A DNA stretch of 64,000 bases from Rattus norvegicus (taxonomy: Eukaryota; Chordata; Mammalia; Rodentia; Muridae), in contig NC_086036.1 in NCBI RefSeq assembly GCF_036323735.1, forward strand, positions 45,091,050-45,155,049, in the 5' to 3' direction. Position 1 is the first letter of the stretch; each line of letters starts with the position of its first letter. Shown here in pieces: positions 21,755 through 33,379 of this stretch. The notes below the pieces were generated by a model. That model was not told the origin of the DNA. It did not search any database and saw only the letters and a list, made by a program, of their open reading frames with translations. A program made the translations under genes and the position numbers.

Positions 21755-22165
21755 AAACAAAACAAACAAACAAACAAAACAGAGGCCAGTGAATCAAGCC
21801 CGTGGCTCACTTCTGAAGTGTAAGTTTTATAATGATTTCTGCAATTTCCTCTTAGGTCTCTAAAGGTAAAAGTTGTTCTGTTTCTTCATCTACAGGTGGA
21901 GGATAAAACAGTTAATCTGTTTTCTAATTTAAAGAATAATATGCCTCACCCATGTTCTCCACCTTTGCTTTCATGGAAGCCTTTTCAAGAAAACGCGGAT
22001 TCAAGATGGCATATCTGCACCACCATGGAGCTTGTAGGACACGTTTGGCCCCCAAACAACTCTTTAGAGATCTGTAGCAAGAATGAGGATGGGTACAGCC
22101 AGCAACTACAGAAAGCTGTATATAGTAATTAATTAAAGCAGTGCAATCTGAGCCACAACGATCAC
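21585..22165. other. No gene; (CA)n and (AAAC)n inside
   Basis: Unrecognised apart from (CA)n at 21712-21752 followed by (AAAC)n to about 21780. Confidence 0.55.
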
Positions 22166-22172
22166 ATGTGTT

Positions 22173-22322
22173 AGCTGTCTGGTGGTGGAACACACCTTTA
22201 ATCCAAGCACTTGGGAGGCAGAGGCAGGCAGTCCTATGAGTTTGAGGTCAGCCTGGTCTACAGAGTGAGTTCCAGTACAGTCAGGGTTACACAGAGTAAC
22301 ACTGTCTCAAAAACCAAACAAA
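22173..22322 (+). mobile_element. B1 SINE
   Basis: Full-length-looking 7SL-derived SINE: 'ctggtggtggaacacacctt', 'aatccaagcacttgggaggc', 'aggtcagcctggtctacaga', 'tgtctcaaaaaccaaacaaa'. An 8 bp match 'atgtgtta' at 22165-22172 and 22338-22345 may be its target duplication. Confidence 0.85.
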
Positions 22323-22649
22323 CAAAACATCCTTTGTATGTGTTATAGGTACAATATGATAAATAATAATGCCCCCAAAAGGAAGGAGAAATCTACCTGA
22401 GTCACATTTCTGTCATTTCTCTTACTGACATTAAGTTAATGTAAATCTGAATCCAATACCAACAAAGAAAGAGGAGTATGGCAATCTCCAGAGTAACCTA
22501 AGGAAGTAATGAAAAGAAAGAAAGAAAAGGAACATTACCGAAATTAAAATCAGTGAACCATTCCTTTTTCAGCGTCTCCCTGTTGTCATAACTTGTTCCA
22601 GCCTTAACACAGAGTCACCTAGGAAGAGACCTCAAGTGCAGAACTTCCT
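22323..22649. other. No gene recognised
   Basis: Unique-looking, purine-rich around 22508-22530. Confidence 0.45.
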
Positions 22650-23290
22650 AGATCCAACTAGCCTGCCACCATGTCTGTGATACATTTTCTTAATCTCTGA
22701 TGTAGAAGAGCCCAGGCCACTGAGTGAAGTTCTCTCCCTGGGTAGGTGGGCCTGACTTGTATAAGAAAGATAGCTGAATACAAACCACGGGGCAAAACAG
22801 TAAGCAGAGTTTTCCCATGGTCTCTGCTTTGCTTTCCCTGTCCAGGTTCTTGCTTTGGTTTTCTTCAATGATGAGACTGTCACTTAAAAGTGTGAAGTGA
22901 AACAAACCATTTCCTTCCTGTCTTAGTTAGGGTTTTACTGCTTTGAACAGGCACCATAAAGGACAACATTCAATTGGGGTTGGCTTACAGGTTCAGATTA
23001 GCCCAGTGTCATCAAGGTGGGAGCATGGCAGCATCCAGGCAGACATGACATAAGAGGAGCTGAGAGTTCAACATCTTCATCTGAAGGCTGCTAGCAGAAT
23101 ACTGGCTCCCAGCAGCTAGGACAAGGGTATTAAAACCCACACCCACAACACCACTCATACTCCAACAAGGCCATACCTCCCAACAGTGCTACTACTTGGG
23201 GCCAAGCATATATAAACCATCACACTCCCCAAATCATTTTTTAGGTAGAGTGTTTTCTCACCACAACATAAAAGCAAACTAACACATTTT
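22650..23290 (+). mobile_element. LTR-like repeat (clan relative), split by a nested element
   Basis: 22650-22918 and 23225-23290 form one diverged element: 'ggcctgacttgtataagaaa', 'catggtctctgctttgcttt', 'gtgaaacaaaccatttcctt', then, after the insertion, 'ccccaaatcattttttaggt' and 'aaaagcaaactaacac'. The order matches the element at 59291-59683. Confidence 0.55.
22919..23224 (+). mobile_element. Nested LTR-like repeat (TTAGTTAGGG clan)
   Basis: 306 bp from 'tgtcttagttagggttttac' to 'catatataaaccatcaca'. The flanking pentamers are 'cttcc' (22914-22918) and 'ctccc' (23225-23229), one mismatch. Slightly shorter than sister copies because of an internal deletion after 'ggcaccat'. Confidence 0.8.
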
Positions 23291-23595
23291 CAAAGTTGAT
23301 GTTGGAATTTAAACCCAACTGTGTTGATCTTAAAAGATGGGTATGTTTTTAAATGAGTTAGTATCTTATTAAAGGACTAGAAGAAACTAGCATAGGCCTT
23401 TGTCTGTTTGCCTTCTTGTCACATGAGAGTAGAGTGACCTCTACAAGCAGCAGCAATAAGACGTTGCTAAAAATCAGAGTAGCTTAATCTACAGTTAATG
23501 GTTCCTACGGGAGAGAGAGAAACATTGTTCAGTAGTATAGTTACTGATAACTGCCTGTGCTCCCGAAAGCAGTGGTAATTAAACTCATTGGTTCA

Positions 23596-23685
<90 letters not shown>

Positions 23686-24008
23686 GTGTGACAGTAGGAG
23701 AGCTTTCTGGGAAGAGGAAAGAGAAGAGTAGGGGTGGGATAAGAGAGCAATGAGGGAATGAATCTGATGTTAAATGAGAATATATTACATGCATGTATCA
23801 AAATGAACCTCTATACACATATACATATGTATATGTATATATACATATATTTGTTAACAAATCACTTTTAATGGGGAGAGGCAAAAGAATCTATTTAGGC
23901 AAGCAGTGAAGAAATGTGTGGTTCCTCGCTTGCCTACTGAAGTACTAGGGTGTTGCTTTGTTGGGTCTGCTGAGAGGACTGTGTTTCTGCAATAATATAA
24001 AATAACCT
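23291..24008. other. No gene; (CA)n/(GA)n tract at 23597-23686
   Basis: Unrecognised sequence around a (CA)n block (23597-23633) that turns into (GA)n (to 23686). A TA/CA-rich stretch lies at about 23810-23855. Confidence 0.55.
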
Positions 24009-24100
24009 GGGGCTGGGGATTTAGCTCAGTGGTAGAGCGCTTACCTAGGAAGCGCAAGGCCCTGGGTTCGGTCCCCAGCTCCGAAAAAAAGAACCAAATA
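24009..24100 (+). mobile_element. ID SINE, near consensus (rat-type)
   Basis: BC1/tRNA-Ala-derived SINE. It starts 'ggggctggggatttagctca', has pol III A box TAGCTCAGTGG at 24022-24032 and B box GGTTCGGTCCC at 24065-24075, then 'agctccgaaaaaaagaacc' and an A-rich tail. Target duplication 'aaataacct' at 24000-24008 and 24108-24116. ID elements are far more numerous in rat than in mouse, so a near-consensus copy supports a rat origin. Whether it is transcribed cannot be told. Confidence 0.95.
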
Positions 24101-24116
24101 AATAAATAAATAACCT

Positions 24117-25274
24117 ACTGGTGATTCCGTTTAACACAAGAAAGTGGAAGCAGAACAGGTGCAGGAAACCTTCCTCCCACACTAAAACCAAATATGATTG
24201 TGGTGAGCATCACAGATTTAGAAGAGGAATAGACATTTAAAATAACCTAGAAATACCAGCAAGATAATTGAGTTGCATATTCTAGCTCAGAACAACAGTG
24301 CTGGAACCGTGACAGTGAAGTGAGTCACAAACATGAAGGCTGTCCATGTGACTACAGTGTCAGCATTTCTAGTCCAGACAAGGATCAGTGTTGATACTGA
24401 CAGGGAGAGCAGGGACTGAAGCCACCATCACCCATAGCAACAGTCAGCTCACATGCTGGTGTGGAATGCCTAGATCAGCAGCACCACAAATGAAGTGACT
24501 CTAATCGTTAGCTGTGACTTAGCCAACCTGGAGTCAGGGGAGGAATTGCTGGGATCAAAACAGCTAACAACTTCAAAAGAGCTTTTCTGGGAATAGTGAG
24601 CACATTCCCCTGACAGAGTTGCTCTGATTGCAGAGCACAGATAGCGATGGAGAGTATATCCTTATCTTCTACCTGAGCTGTCTATCAAATGTCAATCACA
24701 GCTTTGTGAACCCAGTTCGCAGGATTAAACTATTATGGCATGTTTGCAAGGATGCTTGATGGCTACCATGGCTGTCCTGTGGAGTTTTCCAGGTAGGGAA
24801 GAGAGGTCTTTGGCAGGAGGTCATCTATTGAAGTAGGCATTGCCATGCTTCCCTCTAGCAGAGATCGTGCCCACATCAAAGACCAGCACCTCCTTCTCCG
24901 GGTCAAGGTGGTCAGGTCGGAGAACGTGCATTAGCTCTTTCCTCATTACCACCACCATACAGAGATCATATGACCTGCGCTGAAGAGGAAGACGTGGAGG
25001 TCACCATGATGGTGTGGCTGGTGTACATGATGATCAGCCTGAAACTCTGCAACAGACACATAGAAGCCATGAGCAAAGCAGGTGACTTATGAACCACAAA
25101 ATGGTTTCAGATATGACTATTCCTACATAAGAAAATGTGGTTTCTCTGGTGATCTTGATGGACCCATGATTAATGACTTATAATACTTACTAATGATTTG
25201 ACAAGAGTACTACTAGTTATCAGATTTAACAAATTCATCATGAATTGAGAGATTCCATCAAAATCAATGATTGT
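24117..25274. other. No established gene; short coding-like stretch on minus strand
   Basis: No repeat recognised over 1.1 kb. On the minus strand about 24835-24995 reads openly as roughly 50 residues containing 'RKELMHVLRPDHLDPEKEV' and 'LVFDVGTISARGKHGNAYF', which looks protein-like, but it is closed by stops on both sides and I cannot assign it. It could be an exon, a decayed retrogene or chance. Confidence 0.3.
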
Positions 25275-25376
<102 letters not shown>

Positions 25377-25551
25377 CAAAAGTGGGATCATAACCAACAA
25401 AGGAACTAGGGCCAGATACAGAACACAGAACACATAGTAGTACTGTGAGACCCTGTGAATCTGAATTCTAAAGAGCTTCTCTAGGACTAGCAGAATCCTG
25501 AAGGACTCCTGCCTCCCTGCACCTCTGACTGTTTTTAAAAGCCAACATTTA

Positions 25552-25731
25552 GGCCAGAGTGGCTCAGCAGGTAAAGTGCTGAGTCCAGTGCCCTGAACTG
25601 GATCCCAGGACTCATATGGTAGGAGAGAGCCAAGTCCCCAAAGTTAACCTCTGACCTCCACATGTACATTGTACATGTATTTACAAGCCCACCCCTCTCT
25701 CTCTCTTTCCTCTATCTCCCTCCCTTCCCCC

Positions 25732-25773
<42 letters not shown>
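25552..25773 (+). mobile_element. B2-superfamily SINE with expanded tail
   Basis: 'ggccagagtggctcagcagg' (A-box region), 'gaactggatcccaggactca', 'taggagagagccaagtcccc' and 'ctctgacctccacatgtaca' follow a tRNA-derived rodent SINE. The tail is CT-rich (25693-25735) and then (CA)n (25737-25773). Confidence 0.65.
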
Positions 25774-25777
<4 letters not shown>

Positions 25778-25924
25778 TTTTCATTAATTCATTAATTCAC
25801 TAATTAATTTACTTTACATCCTATTCACAGCTTCGAAGCTTCACCTCCCTCCTCTCCTCCCAGTCTCTTCCTCTCATCTCCCCTCCACCCACCTCCTCTT
25901 TCTCCTCAGAGAAGGAGAGGCTCC
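25778..25924 (-). mobile_element. Old rodent L1 (Lx-type) 3' end, first part
   Basis: T-rich start with 'cattaattcattaattcact', 'taatttactttacatcctat' followed by a pyrimidine-rich block ending 'gagaaggagaggctcc'. It continues at 26284 after an LTR-like insertion. Confidence 0.6.
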
Positions 25925-26283
25925 TGTCTTGGTTAGGGTTTCCATTGCTATGACCAAGGCGACTTTTATAAAGGTGAGCATTTAATTGGGGCTGGCTTAC
26001 AGTTTCAGAGATTCAGTCCATTACCGTGGCATGGAGCATGGCAGCATCCAGGCGGGCAGACATGGTGTTAGAGGAGGAGCTGAGAGTTCCGCACCTTGAT
26101 TCGAAGGCAACCAGGAGAGACTGGCATCCTCAAGCAGTAGGAGTAGCTCTCTTTCACAATAGGTAGAGCCTGAGCATAGAAGGAGACCTCCAAAGCCCAC
26201 CTCCACAGTGACAGACTTCCTCCAACAAGGCCACACCTCCTAACTGCCACTCCCTGTGGGCATAGCATATTCAAACCACCATA
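25925..26283 (+). mobile_element. LTR-like repeat (TTAGTTAGGG clan) nested in old L1
   Basis: 359 bp from 'tgtcttggttagggtttcca' to 'tattcaaaccaccata'. The flanking pentamers do not match clearly (gctcc, ccttc). The ATA terminus is shared with the copy at 18693. It splits an L1 3' UTR. Confidence 0.78.
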
Positions 26284-26750
26284 CCTTCCAAATACATTAA
26301 CCCACTTTGGTATATCTAGCTGCAGTAGGACTAGGTGCATCTTCTATTGAGGCGAGACAAAGCAGCCCAGGCAGGGGAAAGTGTCCAAAGGCAGGCAACA
26401 GTCTCAGAGACTGTCTCTGCTCCTGTTATTAGGGGTCTTACATAAAGACCAAGCTGCACGTCTCTCACACACGTGTGGAGGCCCTAGGTCTGTCTCACGC
26501 ATGCTCTGATTGGTGGTTAGGTTTCTGTGAGCCCTATGAGCCCAGGTTAGTTGATTCTGCAGGTTTTACTGTGGTGTCCTTGACCCCTGGCTCTTCCAGT
26601 TTTTCTTCCATCTGTTACACAGGTTTCGCGAAGCTCTGCCTAATGTTTGCACGTGGGACTACGTGTCTTTTTTCATCAGCTTCTGTATAAAGCCTCTCAG
26701 ATAATACTTATGCTAGGCTCTAAGAATAGCTCACAGTAGAGTCTACAAGT
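26284..26750 (-). mobile_element. Old rodent L1 (Lx-type) 3' UTR, second part
   Basis: 'agcagcccaggcaggggaaa', 'gtccaaaggcaggcaacagt', 'cataaagaccaagctgcacg', 'gtggaggccctaggtctgtc', 'gagcccaggttagttgattc' and 'ataaagcctctcagataata' are the ordered antisense blocks of this L1 3' UTR type. No ORF2 is preserved at its right end. Confidence 0.65.
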
Positions 26751-27349
26751 AGAGCAGAATATCATTAACAGTGCCATGGTTCCCTCTCTCATGGCACTGG
26801 TGTCAAGTTGGACCAATCATTGATTGGTCATACTCTCAATTTCCGCTTCCTCTTTATCCCTGCACATCTTGTAGGCAGAAAAAACTGTGGGTGGAAGGTT
26901 TTGTGGCTGGGTTGGTGTCCCCATCCCTCCATTGAAAGTCTTGCCTAGTGACAGAAAGATAAACATAATCTTTAAGGAAAAAAAAACGATAAAATTAGCA
27001 TTCCTCTGCTTCTTAGCTGTTAGGTATGTGAGGTATAGTGAAATCCTTCTGTTCATCAGATGAGACACTGTAGTTATTTACCAACAGGGCTAGGGTTTAA
27101 ATTTTGAAGCAACAGTAGAAGGAGTGAGTTTTGCTTTTTTTTTTTTCATTGTTGGTGTGTTTTCAAAAAGTTCTTCCTCAGAATTTCACTGTGACCCTGA
27201 AAAAAGAGTTATAGGCAACTAAGAAGGCTGAGAGTTGTAGTCATTCCTAGAGCTAAAACCCCTAACTGGTTATCCCACACCAGTCCTGAAATCATATACG
27301 TACAAGTAATGCCTATATGACCTGAAGTCGTATTTACATATTTATATAA
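26751..27349. other. No gene recognised
   Basis: Unrecognised, with a 12-base T-run near 27137. Contains the palindromic-looking 'tcattgattggtcat' pattern near 26817-26830 but no gene. Confidence 0.45.
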
Positions 27350-27363
27350 GAGAGAGAGAGAGA

Positions 27364-27404
<41 letters not shown>

Positions 27405-27415
27405 GAGAGAGAGAG
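27350..27415. repeat. (GA)n microsatellite
   Basis: GA repeats with two GGAA interruptions. Confidence 0.96.
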
Positions 27416-27967
27416 TGTCTGTGTAACACTAATAATAAAGAAAAAGAGACTCTGAATTTGAGAGGTGAACAGGGTACATGGGAAGAGTTGGAGGGAGGAA
27501 GAGAAAAGGAGAAATCATGCAATTTTATTTTAATTTCAGTTTTGTTTTTAATAATAATAAAAATTCCCTGCACAGAATCATTGCAAGCATCTCACTTTAT
27601 GGTCACTGAAAATATCTGGTCTGGAAAAAATAAAGCAAGGGGAAAGTAACAATACTTCACATTTACATGGTATTTGTTGGAAGCACTGTGCAGAATGTAT
27701 TTTTGTGTACCTAAGATAAATAAATTCTTATTGGATAAGGATAGTCCAAAATGCCTCATCAAATTTGAATATTTGAAAATGTCTTATTTCCACAAAAAAT
27801 CTTATTCAAGTAGTAGATATTAGGTGGGCACAATTCAATCCATAATAGCATGATAATGTAATTAATTTACGAAGAATATAGCTCAAAGGAAAAGTGCTTG
27901 CCTGTCATGCACAAGGCCTGTGTTCAATGCCAACATTAAGGGGGGGGGGAAATAAACACACACACAC
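27416..27967. other. No gene; diverged ID-like SINE at about 27875-27940
   Basis: 'atatagctcaaaggaaaagt', 'gcttgcctgtcatgcacaag' and 'gcctgtgttcaatgcc' follow the ID consensus with substitutions, ending in a G-run and CA repeats. The rest is AT-rich and unrecognised. Confidence 0.5.
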
Positions 27968-29690
27968 TTTTTTTATTAATCATTCCATTTGTTTACATCT
28001 CAAGTGATATCCAACTTCCTGGTTACCCCTCCACAAGTCCTCCATCCCACAACCTCCCCTTCCTCCCTCCCCTTGCCTCTATGAGAGTGTTCTCCACCCA
28101 CCCACCCTCTTCCATAACACCCCTCGAGCATCTCCCTATGCTGGGGCATCAAACTTCCACAGGACCAAGGGCCTCGCCTCCTGTTGCTATCAGACAAGGC
28201 CATTCTCTGCTACCTATGTATCTGGAGCCATGGATCCCTCCCTGTACACTCCTTGGTTGGTGATCTAATCCCTGGGAGCACTGGGTAGTCCAGCCATCGG
28301 ATGTTGTTCTTCTTATGGGGTTGCAACCCCCTTCAGCTCCTCCAGTCCTTCTGCTAGCTTCCCCACGAGGGTCCCTGAGCTCAGTCTGATGGTTGGCTCC
28401 AAGCATCCACATCTTCATTAGTCAGTTGCTGGCTGAACCTCCCAAGGAGCAGCCATACCAGGTTCCTGTCGGCAAGCGCCTCTTGGCAATGGCAACAGTG
28501 TCAGGTTTGGTGTCTGCAGACAGGATGGATCCCCAGGTGGGGCAGTCCCCGGATGGCCCTTCCTCCAGTCGCTGCTCCATTTTTTTGTCCCTATTTTTCC
28601 TTTGGACAGGAACATTTCTGCGTTAAAAACTTTGAGATGGGTGTGTGGCCTCATCCCTCGACCCAGGGCCGTGCCTATCTGCTGGAGTTGCTCTCTACAG
28701 GTTCTTCCTCCCCTTCTCTGCTAAAATTATCTCCACTGGGTCCTGGGATCCTCTCCTTTCTCTGGCGTCTGGGACCCTCCAGTGGCTATCCCCACCCCAC
28801 CCCCGCTACACCCTCTGTACCTCTCTCCTGTCCCCTACAGTATCTGATTGTACCCCTCTTACTTCCTCCCCTCATCTCTTCCTCCCAGTTCTCCCCTCCC
28901 TCCACCTCCCTCAATCATCTTCACACACACACACACCCATGTCAATGCAGGACTGAAGCATCCACACCCTGGTCTTCCTTCCTCTTAACCTCCATATGGT
29001 CTGTGTGTTGTATCACAGGCATCGTGGGGCTAATATCCACTTATCAGTGAGTGCATACTATATGTGTTCTCTTGTGTCTGGGTTACCTCACTTAGAATGA
29101 TATTTTCTAGTTCTATCCATTTGCCTGCGAATTTCATGAACTCAATAAGTTAGACTTCAGAGAACCAAATAACCCTATTAAAAAATGGGGTACAGAGCTA
29201 AACAAAGAATTCTCAACTGAAGAATATCGAATGGCCCAGAAGCACCTAAAGAAATGTTCAACATCTTTAGTCATCAGGGAAATGCAAATCAAAACGACCC
29301 TGAGATTCCACCTCACACCAGTGAGAATGGCTAAGATCAAAAACTCATGTGACAGCAGATGCTGGCAAGGATGTGGAGAAAGAGGAACACTCCTCCATTG
29401 TTGGTGGGATTGCAGACTGGTACAACCATTCTGGAAATCAGTATTGTGGTTCCTCAGAAAATTTGAATTAGTTCTACCTGAATACCAAGCTGTACCACTC
29501 CTGGACATATACCCAAAAGATGCTCCAACATATAACAAGGACACATGCTCCACTATGTTCATAGCAGCCTTATTTATAATTGCCAGAAGCTGAAAAGAGC
29601 CCAGATGCCCTTCAACAGAGGAATGGATACAGAAAATGTAGTACAGAGTACTACTCAACTATTAAAAATAATGACTTCATGAAATTCACA
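27968..29690 (-). mobile_element. 5'-inverted L1 (twin-priming structure)
   Basis: 27968-29147 is an antisense L1 3' part: T-run, a 3' UTR of an older type than that of the 34.7 kb element, and the last ORF2 codons up to 'gcgaatttcatgaactc'. At 29148 the strand flips, and 29148-29687 is sense ORF2, from 'ccaaataaccctattaaaaa' through 'GTLLHCWWDC' and 'AALFIIARS', with one stop, to 'gacttcatgaaattc'. The outer end of the inverted part ends at almost the same ORF2 point as the inner end of the 3' part, as twin priming predicts. Both outer flanks are CA-rich. Confidence 0.82.
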
Positions 29691-29786
29691 CACGCACGGA
29701 CACACACATTTTAATATATGAGTTAACTTATCAATTATGAGAAATTACTGTATTGAGAGTCTGTCTGATGAAAATGACATTGGATT

Positions 29787-29965
29787 GGACCTGGGGATAT
29801 AGCTCAGTGGTAGACACTTAACACGTGAAAGGCCCTGAATGTATTCCTCAGTGCTGCAATAATAATAAAAGTGAGTGTAGACGGGATATAACCTACTTGG
29901 TAGGACTGATTATGTAGCATGCTTAAGGTGCTGCCTTTGATTATCAGCACCACAGAGGAAAGCAA
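29787..29965 (+). mobile_element. Two diverged ID-like SINEs in tandem
   Basis: The first (29787-29875) has 'cctggggatatagctcagtg' and 'gtagacacttaacacgtgaa'. The second (29883-29965) has 'gggatataacctacttggta', 'gtagcatgcttaaggtgctg' and 'tgattatcagcaccaca'. Both follow the tRNA-like ID layout with substitutions. The second may be older. Confidence 0.55.
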
Positions 29966-31756
29966 AACTCACCATTGAATCTATTTGCCTTTTTCACCAA
30001 GTGGATCTTCACTGTCTCAGATCACAGGATAAGAAGGCTCACAATAAAATTAAAATGCTTAAATTACATGGTTAATACATCCTTTTAAAGCATCCAATGA
30101 GAAGTCTGGGGGAAGGGGCACATTGAGGCCCTTGGGATTGAATCTAAACTGTCTCCCATTTTTTATAAATCGCATCATCAGCCTTCCCCATTGCTAGCAC
30201 AGTTACGAAGGTTAAAGTTGCAAGCGCAGCAAAAGATCCAGGTGTAACTGTAACTCAGCTTCTGGGTAAACTCCTGAGACGGGCAGTGACACAGCTCTAA
30301 CGTAAAGGTTTACCTTTTATTCCTTCCCTTCTGACAATTATTGTTAGTTAGTTTGACTGCTCAGATCATATGTGCAAGTAGAGATATTTCCATTATACTG
30401 TTAACAAAACCCATCATTGTTGTATCGGGCATCTTTGCAAAATACAGATGATAATTTCTGTGATAAGATAATTGAAGTAGGACTCATAGGTGGTGAAGTA
30501 AACCAGATTGTCATTACTGTGCAGCTGCTCCATTCAACCTCCCGAATTTGTCACAGTTTACTCCCCCCAAGCATGGACACAACTCTTAATTTGTCATGAA
30601 ATTGGGATCTAGCAAAAAAGACTTTTCAATTCACAAATGCTCCAGAAAATATAAAAGAAAATGGTCTAGATTTATCATTTTGGCATAGTCGGCATGTAGA
30701 TGAAAAGTTACAGAGTGCTTCAGGTTGCTTTATTACATTATAAATTTGCATTATACAATTAAAATTCTAAAGAACATGCATTAATAGAATAAAATGTACT
30801 TATTTTTGACAACAATAATTCCAGCACGGTAGCAAAAGATAGAATTAAAATAGCCTGAAATCTAAAAACAGATAAACAAAAAACAAAAGTTAAAATTGGA
30901 GTCTGCAAGGAGGCTCAATTCAAGGTCCTCAGCACCGATCATGCACATACCTTCTCTAGTGGAGAGATTCAGGAACAAGAAGACCTGGCCACAGTGATAA
31001 CTGTTCACTTAACCGGTTGAACATGTAAGACTTAATCTATGCTTACTGTGAGGAGGACATGTGAGATCAGAATGGGAAATTAGCACAGGCTAGAGTAAGG
31101 AGGTGCATAAGAGATATTCATGTATGAAAACATCTCATAAGTGAGCCCATTGTTTTGTATACTAACTCAAAAGAAAGCTTGCAGTCCAGTGATGTCTTAA
31201 CCTCATAAAAAGGGAAAATAGGAATCAAGAGAGATGATTGAATTAGATCTTATAAATGTACATGCTGTGGACTTACTACATTGGAATATTAGTCATGTCT
31301 TGTATCTTTAACATAAAGAAATTTTAGATCCATTTAGTGTCATGGGAAGAGTAGTTATCTCTTGGTCATCCCAATCCGTCCTTTTAGTTTAACACATTCT
31401 TGTGCTACTTGTTAAGCACTTCTCCATACTTAATGTCTGTAAAGTTTCATCCGGCCCCTTTGTTGTTTCTATTGTAGATGTGCTGAATGCTTTCAAGAAG
31501 TACAGTAAGTGTACCTGCTGTCCAAGAGCATAGTACAGCTCTTCAGATCTTTTAAGACACTCCTCATTTCCTAAGTTTATCCCCCAAATTCCTTATTTTT
31601 TGTTGTTAATGCAAACAGATAATGAGGGTTTTTATACAATAATTTTGATTACATTCTCTCACCCTATTCAGATCATGTATTAAAGATGAATATTTATGAC
31701 TTATAGAGTCAGATTTAATCTTGAAGTTTCCAATCTCTAAAGCTTTTGTTGTTGTG
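29966..31756. other. No gene recognised
   Basis: About 1.8 kb, AT-rich, free of clear SINEs or L1. Short frames show no known domain. This is one of the longest stretches here without recognisable repeats. Confidence 0.5.
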
Positions 31757-31835
31757 TTGGTTGGTTGGTTGGTTGGTTGGTTGGTTGGTTGGTTGGTTGG
31801 TTGGTTGGTTTTGTTTGGTTTGGTTTGGTTTAGTT
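31757..31835. repeat. (GGTT)n then (GGTTT)n microsatellite
   Basis: About 13 GGTT units followed by GGTTT pentamers, adjoining the A-tail side of an antisense B1 and probably expanded from it. Confidence 0.95.
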
Positions 31836-31837
31836 TG

Positions 31838-31980
31838 GTTTTTTTGAGATAGTGTCTCATTATATAGTCTGGCTGTCCTGGAACTCATTATGTCTATCTG
31901 GTTGGCCTTGAACTTGCAGAGACCTGCCTACCTCTGCTTTCTGAGTGCTGAATTAAAAGGCAAGTGCCACAGCTCTCAGC
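31838..31980 (-). mobile_element. B1 SINE (antisense)
   Basis: 'gagatagtgtctcattatat', 'ctggctgtcctggaactcat', 'ggttggccttgaacttgcag' and 'gtgctgaattaaaaggcaag' are the reverse complement of B1. Confidence 0.8.
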
Positions 31981-32047
31981 TATATTCTCATTTTAAAACC
32001 AAAAGCAATAACACTTTACCATAAAATTCCAGTCAAAACTTTGAGGA

Positions 32048-32235
32048 GAGCTGGCAGCATGGCCTGTGGGCTGAAGGCTATTATTGAACAAGTCTGATAA
32101 CTTGATCTCAATCCTCAGGATCCATATCGTGCTGGAAGGTAAGAACCAGTCCACCAAGTTTTCCTGTGATCCCCACATACATGTAACATGGCACTCGGAT
32201 GCTTCCCCTAAAAATACTAAGTAAAAAATTTTTAA
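32048..32235 (+). mobile_element. B2-superfamily SINE, diverged
   Basis: 'gctggcagcatggcctgtgg', 'gatctcaatcctcaggatcc', 'gctggaaggtaagaaccagt' and 'ctgtgatccccacatacatg' follow the order of tRNA-derived rodent SINEs of the B2 group. Confidence 0.55.
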
Positions 32236-32389
32236 ATTTGAAAACTTAAGTTTGTTTTTAAGCTACTGTGATATAAAAAGACACCATTTAAAAAGTTAAA
32301 AAGACAAGAAATAAAGTTTAAAAAACAAGAGGCAGAATGGGAAACAAAAGTTGTAAGTCTCATACCCAATAACAGATTTGAATCTGGAC

Positions 32390-32593
32390 CACATAAAGAA
32401 TTATTATATTTATGTAAAACAGCAAAATTGTTAGGTAGGCATTAATAGATGTGCCACTGAATAAGATATACAAGTGACAAGCACATGAAAAAATTCTTAA
32501 GGGCATTACTCACTAAGAAAATGTTAATCTGAACCACAGTGAAATACCAGCTCATACCCTTAAAAATGACTATTGTTAAAAAAATAATAATAA
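32390..32593 (+). mobile_element. Ancient L1 ORF2 relic, left part
   Basis: 'gtgacaagcacatgaaaaaa', 'tcactaagaaaatgttaatc' and 'aaccacagtgaaataccagc' correspond to the conserved near-C-terminal ORF2 region of mammalian L1s. It continues at 33428 after nested insertions. Confidence 0.6.
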
Positions 32594-33221
32594 TACCCTT
32601 GGGAGGGAATAGGGAGACAAAGTTTAGAACACAGGCAGAAGGAACACCCATTCAGAGCCTGCCCCACATGTGGCCCATACATATACAGCCACCCAAGTAG
32701 ATAAGATGGATGAAACAAAGAAGTGCAGGCCGACAGGAACTGGATGTAGATCTCTCCTGAGAGACACAGCCAGAATACAGCAAATACAGAGGTGAATGCC
32801 AGCAGCAAACCACTGAACTGAGAACGGGACCCCCATTGAAGGAATCAGAGAAAGAACTGGAAGAGCTTGAAGGGGCTCGAGACCCCATATGTACAACAAT
32901 GTCAACAACCAGAGCTTCCAGGGACTAAGCCACCACCCAAAGACTATACATGGACTGACCCTGGACTCTGACCTCATAGTTAGCAATGAATAGCCTAGAA
33001 AGAGCACCAGTGAAAGGGGAAGCCCTTGGTCCTGCTAAGACTGAACCCCCAGTGAACGTGATTGTTGGGGGGAGGGTGGTAATGGGGGGAGGATGGGGAG
33101 GGGAACACCCATATAGAAGGGGAGGGGAAGAGGCTAGGGGGATGTTGGCGGTGAAACCGGGAAGGGGAATAACAATCAAAATGTAAATAAGCAATAATCA
33201 AGTTAATAAAGATAAAAAAAA
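32594..33221 (+). mobile_element. Young L1 3' UTR, 5'-truncated
   Basis: About 620 bp of L1 3' UTR only, from 'ataccct' to an A-rich tail after 'agttaataaagataaaaaaa'. The polypurine G-rich tract lies at 33064-33150. Lies inside an ancient L1. The 5' truncation point is within a few bases of that of the copy at 42750. Confidence 0.88.
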
Positions 33222-33223
33222 TA

Positions 33224-33365
33224 GGCTGGGTGTAGTGGCACACACCTTTATTCATAGCACTCAGGAGGCAGAGGCAGGTGGGTCTCTCTAAGTTCGAAGT
33301 CACCCTGGTCTATGTGTGAGTTCTAGGACAGTCAAAGCTGTAACCCAAAGAAACCCTGTTACATA
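33224..33365 (+). mobile_element. B1 SINE
   Basis: 'ggctgggtgtagtggcacac', 'gcactcaggaggcagaggca', 'ccctggtctatgtgtgagtt' and 'aaagaaaccctgttacatac'. Inserted next to the L1 A-tail. 'aaagataa'-like sequence on both sides of the B1 plus microsatellite may be its target duplication. Confidence 0.85.
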
Positions 33366-33370
33366 CACAC

Positions 33371-33379
33371 TCGCGCGCG

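Noticed and set aside
28553..29050. 165-codon Ser/Pro/Leu-rich frame
   Set aside because: Antisense of a pyrimidine-rich L1 3' UTR; not a protein.
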